A program made the translations under genes and the position numbers. A stretch of DNA of 38,733 nt, taken from positions 1 to 38,733 of the forward strand of contig QZKF01000064.1 in NCBI GenBank assembly GCA_003599455.1, in the 5' to 3' direction. Positions 7,593 through 15,785 of this stretch are shown in pieces. A model generated the notes under the pieces. It worked only from the letters and a program-made list of their open reading frames with translations. It searched no databases and was not told the DNA's origin. The DNA comes from Comamonadaceae bacterium (GTDB lineage: Bacteria > Pseudomonadota > Gammaproteobacteria > Burkholderiales > Burkholderiaceae_C). The stretch's first letter is position 1. Every line of letters starts with the position of its first letter.

Positions 7593-9212
7593 TCAGGCTA
7601 GGCCGAACCGCTCAGCGCTCGCCCGCTCCCAGTAGAGGGTGAACACCGCGTGCTGGGCGGCGAGGTCGGTGAGCAGGGCGCCTGGCGGTGTGTTGGGCAG
7701 CAGGTTGGCGAGCAGGCGCACCTCGTTCTCGCTCACGCGGCGCACCAGGTGGTGCGAGGTGATCTCGCGCGGGTGCTGCAGGCCGGCGGCCTGCACCAGT
7801 TCCTTCAGCGCCTTCAAGGTCTGCTGGTGGAAATTGAACACGCGCTCGGCCTTGTCGGGCACCACCAGCGCCTGCTGGCGCACCGGGTCCTGCGTGGTCA
7901 CGCCGGTGGGGCACTGGCCGGTGTGGCAGGTCTGGGCCTGGATGCAGCCGAGCGCGAACATGAAGCCGCGCGCGCTGTTGCACCAGTCGGCGCCGATGGC
8001 CATGGCGCGGACGATGTCGAAGGCGCTGATGACCTTGCCCGCGCAGCCGACCTTGATGTGCTCGCGCAGGTTCACGCCGACCAGCGTGTTGTGCACCAGG
8101 CGCAGGCCTTCCTGCAGCGGCGCGCCCACGTGGTCGGTGAACTCCAGCGGCGCCGCGCCGGTGCCACCCTCGGCGCCGTCGACCACGATGAAGTCGGGCG
8201 TGATGCCGGTGGCCAGCATGGCCTTGACGATGGCGAACCATTCCCAGGGGTGGCCGATGCAGAGCTTGAAGCCCACCGGCTTGCCGCCCGAGAGCTCGCG
8301 CAGCCGCACGATGAAATGCATCAACTCGATCGGCGTGGAGAACGCGCTGTGCGCGGCCGGCGACACGCAGTCGACGCCGACCGGCACGCCGCGCGCGGCC
8401 GCGATCTCGGGCGTGACCTTGGGGCCTGGCAGGATGCCGCCCACGCCGGGCTTGGCGCCCTGGCTGAGCTTGATCTCGATCATCTTCACCTGCGCGTCCA
8501 TCGCGTTGGCCTGGAAGCGCTCGGGGCTGAAGTGGCCGGCCTCGTCGCGGCAGCCGAAGTAGCCCGAGCCGATCTCCCAGATCAGGTCGCCGCCATGCAG
8601 CCGGTGCCAGGCCGAGATCGAGCCTTCGCCGGTGTCGTGCGCGAAGCCGCCGCGTTTGGCGCCGGCGTTGAGCGCCTGGATGGCGTTGGCCGAGAGCGCG
8701 CCGAAGCTCATGGCCGAGATGTTGAACACACTCGCTTCGTAGGGCTGCGTGCAGGCGGCGCCGCCGATGGTGAGCCGGAAGTCGTGCGTGGCGATGTGGC
8801 TGGGCGCGAGCGAGTGGTTGAGCCATTCGTGGCCGTCGGCCTGCTGGTCGCGCTGGCTGCCGAACGGGCGCTTGTCGGTCTCGCCCTTGGCGCGCGCGTA
8901 CGCCAGGCTGCGCTGGCTGCGCGAGAACGGCGTGGCCTCGGTGTCGCTCTCCAGGAAGTACTGGCGGATCTCGGGGCGGATCTTCTCCAGCATGAAGCGC
9001 AGGTGGCCGATCACCGGGTAGTTGCGCAGCACCGAGCTCTTCGTCTGGCGCAGGTCCCACAGGCCCAGCGCCGACAGGCCGGCGAACACCAGGAAATTCA
9101 ACCCTCCCTCGCCCACGGCCACCCAGGTGAACAGGCTCAGCAGCGCGACCAGCACACACAGCGCAAGCGCGGTGTAGCGCACCGGGTAGAGGGCATTGAG
9201 GCGGTCGAGCAT
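7593..9212 (-). CDS. FMN-binding glutamate synthase family protein, membrane anchored
   Basis: A 539-residue protein related to the synthase domain of the glutamate synthase large subunit (GltB), without the amidotransferase domain. Residues of about 10-55 form two transmembrane helices. The TIM-barrel part shows FNISAMSFGALSANAI, the FMN/2-oxoglutarate region GGTGAAP, and the 3Fe-4S cysteines in CIQAQTCHTGQCPTG (C-x5-C-x4-C). Substrate and partner are unknown: family members lack the glutaminase site, so this one is not expected to use glutamine. I choose ATG 9212 (MLDRLNAL); an in-frame ATG 15 codons upstream would add a Cys/Pro-rich extension. It is divergent from the UPF0149 gene with a 77-bp shared promoter region, where TATGAT (9258-9253, minus strand) is a possible -10. 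Confidence 0.9.
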   Translation of the reverse strand: MLDRLNALYPVRYTALALCVLVALLSLFTWVAVGEGGLNFLVFAGLSALGLWDLRQTKSSVLRNYPVIGHLRFMLEKIRPEIRQYFLESDTEATPFSRSQRSLAYARAKGETDKRPFGSQRDQQADGHEWLNHSLAPSHIATHDFRLTIGGAACTQPYEASVFNISAMSFGALSANAIQALNAGAKRGGFAHDTGEGSISAWHRLHGGDLIWEIGSGYFGCRDEAGHFSPERFQANAMDAQVKMIEIKLSQGAKPGVGGILPGPKVTPEIAAARGVPVGVDCVSPAAHSAFSTPIELMHFIVRLRELSGGKPVGFKLCIGHPWEWFAIVKAMLATGITPDFIVVDGAEGGTGAAPLEFTDHVGAPLQEGLRLVHNTLVGVNLREHIKVGCAGKVISAFDIVRAMAIGADWCNSARGFMFALGCIQAQTCHTGQCPTGVTTQDPVRQQALVVPDKAERVFNFHQQTLKALKELVQAAGLQHPREITSHHLVRRVSENEVRLLANLLPNTPPGALLTDLAAQHAVFTLYWERASAERFGLA

Positions 9213-9289
9213 GCGGGCTTTCAGGGGGCAGGGCGGGAATACACTGCAGGGCATCATAAAACTCCGGTCCCCGTGGGCCACCCGCTTCC

Positions 9290-10090
9290 ATGAACACCCC
9301 CACCGATCCGGCCGCCGCGCTGGACCACGACGATTTCGACGCGCTCGACGCCATCCTCGACGACCTGCGCACACGCGGCGACGAGGTGCCGCAGTGGGAA
9401 TTCTGCGAAGGCGCGATGGCCGCGCTGCTGTGCACCCGCCGCCCCGTCGAGCCCGCCGAGTGGCTGCCCCTGCTGCTGGGCACCGGCCCGCTGCCCACCG
9501 CGCCGCAGGAAGACGGCACGCATTTCAGCAACTCGGCGCAGTACGCGCGCTTCATGGACTTGTGGGCGCGCCGCAGCGCCGAGGTGGCGGCCTCGCTCGC
9601 CGCGCCGGTGGACACGCTGGAAGACGAGCGCAGCTACCACCCCGAGCTGATGGACGTGCGCGGCGCCGTGGCCGCGCTGCCCGAGGCCGAACGCGCCGAC
9701 TTCGCCGACCAGGAACTGCCCGCCTACGCGCAGGTGTGGGCGCTGGGCTTCATGTTCGTGGTGGAGAACTGGGGCGAAGACTGGGAGCCGCCGCGCGACA
9801 AGGAAACCGCGGCCTGGATGGACGAAGCGCTGGACCGCATCGTCGCCCTGACCGAAGACGACACCGGCAAGCCCACGGTGAACATGCACGCCGAGGACGG
9901 CCCGCCCAGCGTGAGCGACGAGCGCCTCAACGACTTCGGCGCCGCGATCTGGGCGGTGTACGACCTGCACCAGATCGGCCGAAGCCTGGGCCCGCGCATA
10001 GAGCCGGTGCGCAAGGAAGCCACGCCGGGCCGCAACGACCCTTGCCCTTGCGGGAGTGGGAAGAAATATAAGAAGTGCCACGGGGCTTGA
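9290..10090 (+). CDS. UPF0149 (YecA) family protein with C-terminal SEC-C zinc motif
   Basis: A 266-residue cytoplasmic protein. The N-terminal 200 residues contain the UPF0149 pattern ([23 protein letters not shown]). The C-terminus is a SEC-C motif, [19 protein letters not shown], a Zn-binding element (C-x-C-x8-C-H) also found at the end of SecA, where it binds SecB and ribosomes. By analogy the protein may associate with ribosomes or the Sec system; this is inference. ATG 9290 has no strong Shine-Dalgarno. It is the last gene before a clear drop in G+C. Confidence 0.88.
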   Translation: MNTPTDPAAALDHDDFDALDAILDDLRTRGDEVPQWEFCEGAMAALLCTRRPVEPAEWLPLLLGTGPLPTAPQEDGTHFSNSAQYARFMDLWARRSAEVAASLAAPVDTLEDERSYHPELMDVRGAVAALPEAERADFADQELPAYAQVWALGFMFVVENWGEDWEPPRDKETAAWMDEALDRIVALTEDDTGKPTVNMHAEDGPPSVSDERLNDFGAAIWAVYDLHQIGRSLGPRIEPVRKEATPGRNDPCPCGSGKKYKKCHGA

Positions 10091-10190
10091 CGCGCAGGTT
10101 CAAACACATCTTTGGGATGCCTGCTACTTGGTTTAACGACCGCGATGGTGGTTGTCCTGTCCTTTTTCGCTCAAGTCAAAGTCAGGCCGC

Positions 10191-10490
10191 ATGTCAGATT
10201 GGTCAGATCTGCTGAAGGATTTCAACTTTCCGCATACGCGGCGCGGCGGTGTCACGCTGGTATCGAGGACCGATGCTCCAGGCTGCATCGACCTCATCTA
10301 CTCGCAAGGCTGGAGATTCTTGGGGTACGAGTCTTTTACGGTCACAGATGAGTTCATCCAGCCGCATCTGGAGTGGAGCCCCGACTGGAGTCGCTCTGGC
10401 GCTCCTGCCAAAGAGATTGTGCTTGCAGAGATTGCGCAGCATCCTAATGACGTCACACACTATGAGTTCGTGTTCAACGTTGCAGCCTGA
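10191..10490 (+). CDS. Hypothetical protein, probable integron gene-cassette product
   Basis: A 99-residue protein of unrecognised family (starts MSDWSDLLKDFNFPHTRRGG, ends YEFVFNVAA). It looks like a small soluble alpha/beta protein with several Trp and Tyr. G+C is visibly lower than in the flanking genes. Its stop codon (10488-10490) lies inside the first core site of the attC element at 10485-10544, the usual arrangement in integron cassettes, where the gene fills the cassette and the stop sits in or next to attC. ATG 10191 has only a weak ribosome site; a TTG at 10152 in the same frame would add 13 residues. No function is assigned. Confidence 0.6.
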   Translation: MSDWSDLLKDFNFPHTRRGGVTLVSRTDAPGCIDLIYSQGWRFLGYESFTVTDEFIQPHLEWSPDWSRSGAPAKEIVLAEIAQHPNDVTHYEFVFNVAA

Positions 10491-10544
10491 CAATTCATTC
10501 AAGCCGACGTCGCTCCGCGACACGGATTAACCCAAGCGTTGGGC
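10485..10544 (+). repeat. Integron attC recombination site (59-base-element type)
   Basis: The site spans exactly 60 bp. It starts with GCCTGAC (10485-10491, R'' core; consensus RYYYAAC with one mismatch) and ends with GTTGGGC (10538-10544, R' core; perfect GTTRRRY). The two cores pair fully, allowing two G:T wobbles. Inside, TTCAAGCCG pairs largely with CGGATTAA (L''/L'), and the centre is a perfect GTCGC/GCGAC stem with a 3-nt loop. The layout, length and sequence match attC sites as I know them. The expected crossover point is between G10538 and T10539. No integrase gene is visible. Confidence 0.85.
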
Positions 10545-10575
10545 GTCGCAAAGACACCGCTCGAGAATCAACCGC

Positions 10576-11415
10576 ATGACCCCTCAATTGCTACTCATCA
10601 AGCGCCTTGCGACAGAGTCGACGCAGTTCGCCAAACGTGTCGATCCTATTTCTTCCGGCATCGCGATCTCGTTGCTACAGGACGCAGTTGAGTTGTACGT
10701 GTGGACAACGCTCAAGGAGAAGGGTCTCGCAGTCAAGGATCAATCATCTTTCACAGCAAATCTCGAAGCATTGGAGAAAGCAGGCTTTGCCATGCCTCAA
10801 GTGGCGAAACTTCTGGAGTTGAACAAAGCGCGAGTCAACTTCAAGCACTACGGCAACCTTCCGGCCCCGGGTGAAGCGGTAAAGTTTGAGACCTATGCAA
10901 TCGACTGCCTGACTCAAGCTGCCCGAGATCACTTCGGAATTGACTTTGAGCAGTTGTCGCTCGTTGATCTTGTCGCCTTCCCTGACGTTAAAGCGCACCT
11001 CAAGGCAGCTGAAACTCACATTGCGGCTGATGAACTGGCAGACGCGGCGAAGGAAGCAAGCATCGCCAGAGGGCTGCTGTTTGGGAAGCTCGACAAGTAC
11101 CTCCCGCATGTAGACCACAACTTGAAGGACACGGACAGAATCCTCAACTCCATCGAAGGAGTCCAAGGGGTAAACCCCTTCCACTACTTGACCGATTACT
11201 TGGACGGAGTTCGCCAACTGGTGATGTTGTCACTTGCTCGAGTCCCGCTGGAAACGGCCATTCTCTTTCGCAATGTGCTCCCGCCAGCCACTCAGTTTGA
11301 AGCTGGCAACTGGCGAGTCCGGTCGCAGAGAGCTGTGCACGACAAGGCGCACCTAACCGAAGTTGTTCGAGCGCTAGTCGATATCAGCTCTCGCATTCAG
11401 GAACTGGTCCGCTGA
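10576..11415 (+). CDS. Hypothetical HEPN-like protein next to attC
   Basis: A 279-residue, mostly alpha-helical protein with lower G+C than the chromosome around it. The first 100 residues show ISLLQDAVELYVWTTLKEKG followed by LNKARVNFKHYG. The segment R86-V-N-F-K-H91 is an RX4H motif, the catalytic signature of HEPN RNases, in a helix context that fits. The C-terminal half has no motif I recognise. The gene starts 37 bp after the attC crossover point, so it may be the next cassette or lie at the former end of a cassette array. Many HEPN proteins act in toxin-antitoxin or anti-phage systems; a role here is inference from the motif and the mobile context. No partner nucleotidyltransferase (MNT) gene is adjacent. 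Confidence 0.6.
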   Translation: MTPQLLLIKRLATESTQFAKRVDPISSGIAISLLQDAVELYVWTTLKEKGLAVKDQSSFTANLEALEKAGFAMPQVAKLLELNKARVNFKHYGNLPAPGEAVKFETYAIDCLTQAARDHFGIDFEQLSLVDLVAFPDVKAHLKAAETHIAADELADAAKEASIARGLLFGKLDKYLPHVDHNLKDTDRILNSIEGVQGVNPFHYLTDYLDGVRQLVMLSLARVPLETAILFRNVLPPATQFEAGNWRVRSQRAVHDKAHLTEVVRALVDISSRIQELVR

Positions 11416-11467
11416 AGGCGACGCTAACCCCTCGTATATGGACTCCCCATCAACAGCAAGGGACTGA

Positions 11468-11647
11468 CCGATTGGGGGCCAGTGGGTGGAGCACCTGCAG
11501 TCGCATGCCCGGCATCTGGAGTGGGATCGTGAATGTCCCGTGCCGACATGGCATCTGCGTCACCGCATCGCCACACGCTTGGCGCGGGGCCACTTTGACC
11601 ATTTTTGCCTGGCCGGAAAAATCCCCCGCGTTTCGGTTGACGGATGA
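11468..11647 (+). pseudogene. Possible C-terminal remnant of a degraded gene
   Basis: Between the HEPN-like gene and tetR there is an open frame of 59 codons with no plausible start and a coding-like third-position G+C bias. It reads through WVEHLQSHARHLEWD and [14 protein letters not shown] to a TGA at 11645-11647, inside the tetR operator. I do not recognise the family. It may be the tail of a gene destroyed when the neighbouring island was inserted. The remaining bases 11416-11467 show nothing clear. Confidence 0.2.
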
Positions 11648-11666
11648 ACATTCATTCGCTTAAGAT
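11637..11666 (+). promoter_or_regulatory. tetR promoter with embedded operator
   Basis: TTGACG (11637-11642) and TAAGAT (11661-11666) are separated by 18 bp. The spacer holds the inverted repeat ATGAA-CA-TTCAT (11644-11655), which recurs in extended form at 12288-12303. A repressor bound here would block the promoter, so tetR is probably autoregulated. Confidence 0.75.
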
Positions 11667-11675
11667 CGCGCACCC

Positions 11676-12248
11676 ATGAAACCCAAGGACGACGACAAAC
11701 AACAGGCCATCGCCGCCGCCACCTTCGCACTGGTGGAGCGGGTGGGCCTGAGCGGGTTGACCATGGCCGGTATCGCGCGCGAGGCCGGCATCGCCACCGG
11801 CACGCTGTACGTCTACCACCGCTCCAAGGAAGAGCTGCTCAACGCCCTGTACGAGCAGGTCAAGGGCGCGCTGGTCGCCCTGATCGACGCCGGCATCGAC
11901 CCGGCCACGCCGTTTCGCAGCCGCTTCCAGCAGAACTGGACGCGCCTGGTGCGCCACCGGCTGGCGCACTACCCCGAGACGGTGTTCATGGACCAGTACT
12001 ACAACTCGCCCTGGTTCAGCGAGGCCTCGCGCCAGTTTTCGGCGCGGTTTGCCAGCGGTTGCCTCGGTTTCTTCGACGAAGCGCGGGCGCAGCAGATCCT
12101 GAAGGACGCGCCCACCATGTTGCTTATTTCCAGCTTCTTCGGCTCGGTGCGCGACACCGCCAACCTGTTGCGCAGCGGCGATCTGCCCGACACCAAGTCC
12201 GCGCTGGCGCAGGCTTTCGGCGTCTGCTGGGACGGCATCAAGGCCTGA
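11676..12248 (+). CDS. TetR/AcrR family transcriptional regulator
   Basis: A 190-residue repressor. Residues of about 8-55 form the TetR helix-turn-helix domain, including [20 protein letters not shown] and [15 protein letters not shown]. The C-terminal ligand domain is helical with aromatic residues ([10 protein letters not shown]). ATG 11676 follows promoter elements at 11637-11666. It is followed after 97 bp by iorAB on the same strand, and the same operator sequence precedes both units. The simplest reading is that it represses itself and iorAB and is released by an unknown ligand, perhaps the oxidoreductase substrate. Confidence 0.92.
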   Translation: MKPKDDDKQQAIAAATFALVERVGLSGLTMAGIAREAGIATGTLYVYHRSKEELLNALYEQVKGALVALIDAGIDPATPFRSRFQQNWTRLVRHRLAHYPETVFMDQYYNSPWFSEASRQFSARFASGCLGFFDEARAQQILKDAPTMLLISSFFGSVRDTANLLRSGDLPDTKSALAQAFGVCWDGIKA

Positions 12249-12287
12249 CGCCCCATGCCCCCCAGCGCCAGAATCCCCTCGGAAAAC

Positions 12288-12303
12288 GAATGAACATTCA
12301 TTC
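12288..12303 (+). promoter_or_regulatory. Second TetR operator, upstream of iorA
   Basis: GAATGAACATTCATTC is an inverted repeat with 7-bp arms around a CA centre. Fourteen of these bases recur upstream of tetR (11644-11657). It lies between the tetR stop and iorA, about 40 bp before the iorA ribosome site, a position suited to repression. A clear -35/-10 pair was not found around it. Confidence 0.75.
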
Positions 12304-12345
12304 ATAACCCCCCGATTCCCCACCCACCACAGGAGAACACCCGCC

Positions 12346-12807
12346 ATGCCCACCACGCTCAACATCAACGGCAAGGACGTGCGCGTCGATGCCGACGAGT
12401 CCACCCCCATCCTCTGGGCCCTGCGCGACACGCTGGGCATGACCGGCACCAAGTTCGGCTGCGGCGCGGCGCTCTGCGGCGCCTGCACCGTGCACATGAA
12501 CGGCGCGGCCATCCGTTCCTGCGTCACGCCGATCTCGGCCGCCGCCGGCCAGAAGATCACCACCATCGAAGCCGTCGCCACCGACCGCGTGGGCAAGGCC
12601 GTGCAACAGGCCTGGGTGAAGGCCGACGTGGCCCAGTGCGGCTACTGCCAGAGCGGCCAGATCATGAGCGCGACCGCGCTGCTCAAGGCCAACAAGAAGC
12701 CGAGCGACGCCGACATCGACGCCGCCATGGCAGGCAACATCTGCCGCTGCGGCACCTACGCGCGCGTGCGCATCGCCATCAAGGACGCGGCCAGCACGCT
12801 GGCCTGA
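12346..12807 (+). CDS. iorA: (2Fe-2S)-binding subunit of an isoquinoline 1-oxidoreductase-type molybdenum hydroxylase
   Basis: A 153-residue small subunit carrying two 2Fe-2S clusters. The plant-type ferredoxin domain has C39, C44, C47 and C59; the second helical domain has C98, C101, C133 and C135 (QCGYC and NICRCGTY). It passes electrons from the molybdenum centre of the large subunit to an acceptor. AGGAGA sits 10 bp before ATG 12346. The large subunit follows 13 bp downstream. Family members hydroxylate N-heterocycles or oxidise aldehydes; the substrate here is unknown. The symbol follows the best-known homologue. Confidence 0.93.
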   Translation: MPTTLNINGKDVRVDADESTPILWALRDTLGMTGTKFGCGAALCGACTVHMNGAAIRSCVTPISAAAGQKITTIEAVATDRVGKAVQQAWVKADVAQCGYCQSGQIMSATALLKANKKPSDADIDAAMAGNICRCGTYARVRIAIKDAASTLA

Positions 12808-12820
12808 AGGAGACACCACC

Positions 12821-15094
12821 ATGCACCTCACCCATTTGTCCCCGGAACAGATCCAGTCCATGCTGCCGCCCGCGCTGGCGCACCGCCTCGCGTCTGACGA
12901 CGCGGTGGAAGGCGACGCCGGCCTCGCGCGCCGCAGCTTCCTCAAGCTCGCGACCGCCTCGGGCTTCGCGCTGGGCGCTTATCCGCTCATGGCCACCGCG
13001 CAACAGCCCGCGGCGCCGGCCGCCACCGGCCTCAAGCCCGACCAGCAACCCGCCGCCTTCGTGAAGATCGCGCGCGACGGCACGGTCACGGTCACCGTCA
13101 ACCGCCTGGAGTTCGGCCAGGGCACGCACACCGGCCTGGCCATGGTGCTGGCCGAAGAACTCGACGCCGACTGGAGCCAGGTGCGCGCGGTGCACGGCAA
13201 CGCCGACCCGGCCTACAACGACCCGGCCTTCGGCATGCAGATCACCGGCGGCTCGACCGCGGTGAAGCACTCCTACACGCAGTACCGCGAACTCGGCGCC
13301 CGCACCCGCGCCATGCTGGTGGCGGCCGCGGCGCAACAGTGGAAGGTGCCGGCGTCCTCGCTGGCCACCGAGCGCGGTGTCGTGATCGGCCCCGGCGGCA
13401 AGAAGCTGACCTATGGCGCGCTCGCCGACGCGGCGATGCAACAGCCGGTGCCGGTGCAGGTGACGCTGAAAGACCCGTCGCGCTTCAAGATCATCGGCCA
13501 GCCGACGACACGGCTCGATGCCAATGCCAAGTCCAGCGGCACGCAGGCCTTCGGCATGGACGTGCGCCTGCCCGGCATGCTCACCGCCGTGCTCCAGCAC
13601 CCGCCGGTGTTCGGCAGCAAGGTGGCGTCGGTCGATGACGCCGCCGCGCGCGCGGTGAAGGGTGTGAAGGCCGTGCTGCGCGTGCCGCTGCACGATGGCG
13701 GCGAAGGCGTGGCCGTGGTGGCCGAAGGCTACTGGGCCGCCAAACAGGGCCGCGATGCCTTGAAGGTGCAGTGGAACGATGCCGGCCGCGAAAAAGTGGA
13801 CAGCGCGAAACAGCTCGCGAGCTACCGCGCCCTGGCCGCGAAGACGGGCAACATCAAGCACGACGCCGACATGGCGCCGCTGGCCGGTGCGCCTAACAAG
13901 ATCAGCGCCGAGTTCGTGTTCCCCTACCTGGCGCACGCGCCCATGGAGCCGCTGAACTGCACGGTGCAGCTCAGCGGCAGCGGCGCCGCCGCGAAGGCCA
14001 CGGTGTGGACCGGCACGCAGATGCCGGGGCTGGACACCGCGGCCGCCGCGCGCACGCTGGGCATCAAGCCCGAGCAGGTGACGATGAACGTGCAGATGGC
14101 CGGCGGCGGCTTCGGTCGTCGCGGTCTGCTCACCAGCGACTTCGTGACCGAAGCCTGCACCATCGCGAAAGCCGCGCAGACCGCGGGCCTCACCGCGCCG
14201 GTGCGCACCGTGTGGAGCCGCGAGGACGATGTGCGTGGCGGTTACTACCGGCCCATGCACGTGCACCGCGCCGAGATCGGCTTCGACGCGCAGGGCAAGG
14301 TGCTGGCCTGGGACCACGTGATCGTGGGTCAGTCCATCATGGCCGGCAGCTTCTTCGAACCCATGATGGTCAAGAACGGCGTGGACGAGACCATGGTCGA
14401 AGGCATGGGCAAGCCCTACAGCGTGCCCATGCGCCTCTCGGCCCACCACCCGAAGCTGAACGTGCCGGTGCTCTGGTGGCGCAGCGTGGGATCGACGCAC
14501 ACCGGCTACGTGATGGAGACGCTGATCGACGACATCGCGCGTGCCACCAAGCAGGACCCGGTGGCCTACCGCATGAAGCTCATGGACGCCAAGGCCGTGC
14601 GCCACCGCGCCGCGCTGCAACTGGCGGTGGACAAGAGCGGCTACGGCAAGAAGACCCTGCCCGCCGGCCGCGCCTGGGGCGTGGCGGTGCACGAGTCCTT
14701 CGATTCGGTGGTGGCCTACGTGGTCGAGGCCTCGGTCGAGAACGGTGCGCCCAAGCTGCACCAGGTCACGGCCGGCGTGCACTGCAACCTGGCGGTGAAC
14801 CCGAAGAGCGTGGAAGCGCAGATCCAGGGCGGGGCCTTGATGGGCCTGTCCATGTGCGTGCCCGGCGCGGCCATCACCCTGAAAGACGGCGTGGTCGAGC
14901 AGAGCAACTTCGGCGACTTCGCGGTGCCGCGCATCACCGACATGCCGGCGATCGCGGTGCACATCGTGCCCAGCGCCGACGCGCCCACGGGCGTGGGAGA
15001 ACCCGGCCTGCCCCCGCTGGCGCCCGCGTTCGCCAACGCCATCGCGAGCCTGACCGGCAAGCCGCTGCGCGAGCTGCCGTTCAAGCTGGCGTGA
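12821..15094 (+). CDS. iorB: Molybdopterin-binding large subunit, isoquinoline 1-oxidoreductase beta type
   Basis: A 757-residue xanthine-oxidase-family subunit that binds the molybdenum cofactor. A Tat motif RRSFLK lies at residues 38-43, followed by a hydrophobic stretch to about residue 60, so the enzyme is probably exported or membrane-anchored, as known for IorB-type proteins. Signature elements are RLEFGQGTHTGLAM, GGGFGRRG (cofactor region) and GVGEPGLPP near the C-terminus, with the catalytic Glu. Unlike cytoplasmic xanthine oxidases it is fused as two halves without a FAD subunit, so electrons probably go to a c-type cytochrome or quinone; no cytochrome gene and no XdhC-type maturation gene is adjacent. 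AAGGAGA precedes ATG 12821. It is convergent with the GST gene, only 6 bp away. Confidence 0.93.
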   Translation: MHLTHLSPEQIQSMLPPALAHRLASDDAVEGDAGLARRSFLKLATASGFALGAYPLMATAQQPAAPAATGLKPDQQPAAFVKIARDGTVTVTVNRLEFGQGTHTGLAMVLAEELDADWSQVRAVHGNADPAYNDPAFGMQITGGSTAVKHSYTQYRELGARTRAMLVAAAAQQWKVPASSLATERGVVIGPGGKKLTYGALADAAMQQPVPVQVTLKDPSRFKIIGQPTTRLDANAKSSGTQAFGMDVRLPGMLTAVLQHPPVFGSKVASVDDAAARAVKGVKAVLRVPLHDGGEGVAVVAEGYWAAKQGRDALKVQWNDAGREKVDSAKQLASYRALAAKTGNIKHDADMAPLAGAPNKISAEFVFPYLAHAPMEPLNCTVQLSGSGAAAKATVWTGTQMPGLDTAAAARTLGIKPEQVTMNVQMAGGGFGRRGLLTSDFVTEACTIAKAAQTAGLTAPVRTVWSREDDVRGGYYRPMHVHRAEIGFDAQGKVLAWDHVIVGQSIMAGSFFEPMMVKNGVDETMVEGMGKPYSVPMRLSAHHPKLNVPVLWWRSVGSTHTGYVMETLIDDIARATKQDPVAYRMKLMDAKAVRHRAALQLAVDKSGYGKKTLPAGRAWGVAVHESFDSVVAYVVEASVENGAPKLHQVTAGVHCNLAVNPKSVEAQIQGGALMGLSMCVPGAAITLKDGVVEQSNFGDFAVPRITDMPAIAVHIVPSADAPTGVGEPGLPPLAPAFANAIASLTGKPLRELPFKLA

Positions 15095-15100
15095 GCCCGC

Positions 15101-15772
15101 TCAGAAGGTCGTGAGATCGAACGGCCCGCCCTGTTCCAGCGCACGCTGGTAGGCGGGCCGCTCGTGGATGCGCCGCAGCCAGTCGGTGAGCTTGGGGCGG
15201 TTCCTCAGCAGGCCGCGCGCGGCGGCGGCTTCGATGCCGAAGCTCATCTGCACGTCGGCGGCGCTGAACGAACGCCCCGCGAACCAGGGTCCGTGTTCCG
15301 TCAGCTCGGCTTCGAGGTAGTCGAAGTGCCGCTTGAGGTTGGGCGTGACCAGCAGCCCCTTGACCTTGGCCGAGATGCCCATGGCGATGGGCCGCACGAT
15401 CAGCGGGCTCTTGCGCTCGATCTGGTCGAACACCAGCTGCAGCAGCAGCGGCGTGGCCAGCGAGCCTTCGGCGTAGTGCATCCAGTAGCGGTAGCGCAGG
15501 AAGGACGGCGTGCCGTGCTCGGGCGCGAACTTGCCTTCGCCGTACTGTTCGACCAGGTACTCGAGGATCGCGCCCGACTCGGCCAGCGTGGCCTTGCCGT
15601 CGGTGACCACCGGCGACTTGCCCAGCGGGTGCACCTTCGTGAGCGAGGCCGGCGCCAGCATGGTCTTGGGGTCGCGGTCGTAGCGCTCGATCTGGTAGGG
15701 CACGCCAAGTTCTTCGAGCAGCCAGAGCACGCGCTGCGAGCGCGAGTTGTTGAGGTGGTGGACGGTGAGCAT
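15101..15772 (-). CDS. Glutathione S-transferase family protein
   Basis: A 223-residue soluble GST. The thioredoxin-like N-domain shows SRSQRVLWLLEEL (the Ser/Arg region near the expected catalytic position), GKSPVVTDG with the cis-Pro, and AESGAILEYL, the glutathione gamma-Glu contact. The helical C-domain follows from about residue 90, with FSAADVQMSF as the N-capping box. ATG 15772 is 13 bp after the stop of the upstream hydrolase gene, so both are one operon. Pairing with a dehalogenase-type hydrolase suggests a role in handling electrophilic compounds; this is inference. Confidence 0.9.
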   Translation of the reverse strand: MLTVHHLNNSRSQRVLWLLEELGVPYQIERYDRDPKTMLAPASLTKVHPLGKSPVVTDGKATLAESGAILEYLVEQYGEGKFAPEHGTPSFLRYRYWMHYAEGSLATPLLLQLVFDQIERKSPLIVRPIAMGISAKVKGLLVTPNLKRHFDYLEAELTEHGPWFAGRSFSAADVQMSFGIEAAAARGLLRNRPKLTDWLRRIHERPAYQRALEQGGPFDLTTF

Positions 15773-15785
15773 GGAGGTCGGCCTT

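Noticed and set aside
10091..10190. attI site or cassette promoter upstream of the first cassette gene
   Set aside because: GTTTAAC and GTTCAAA do not match a GTTRRRY core, and no integrase gene or clear promoter pair is present.
11416..11470. A possible second attC site after the HEPN-like gene (GCTAAC near 11424)
   Set aside because: Only 5 of 7 core positions match and no GTTRRRY partner is found within 140 bp, so a full site is absent. A truncated one cannot be excluded.
12779..14962. A 727-codon open frame antisense to iorB
   Set aside because: Its translation is His/Arg/Ala-rich with no motif, and the sense strand encodes a complete molybdenum hydroxylase subunit. Long antisense frames are expected at this G+C. 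The same holds for 7650-9293 plus strand and 25903-28998 plus strand.
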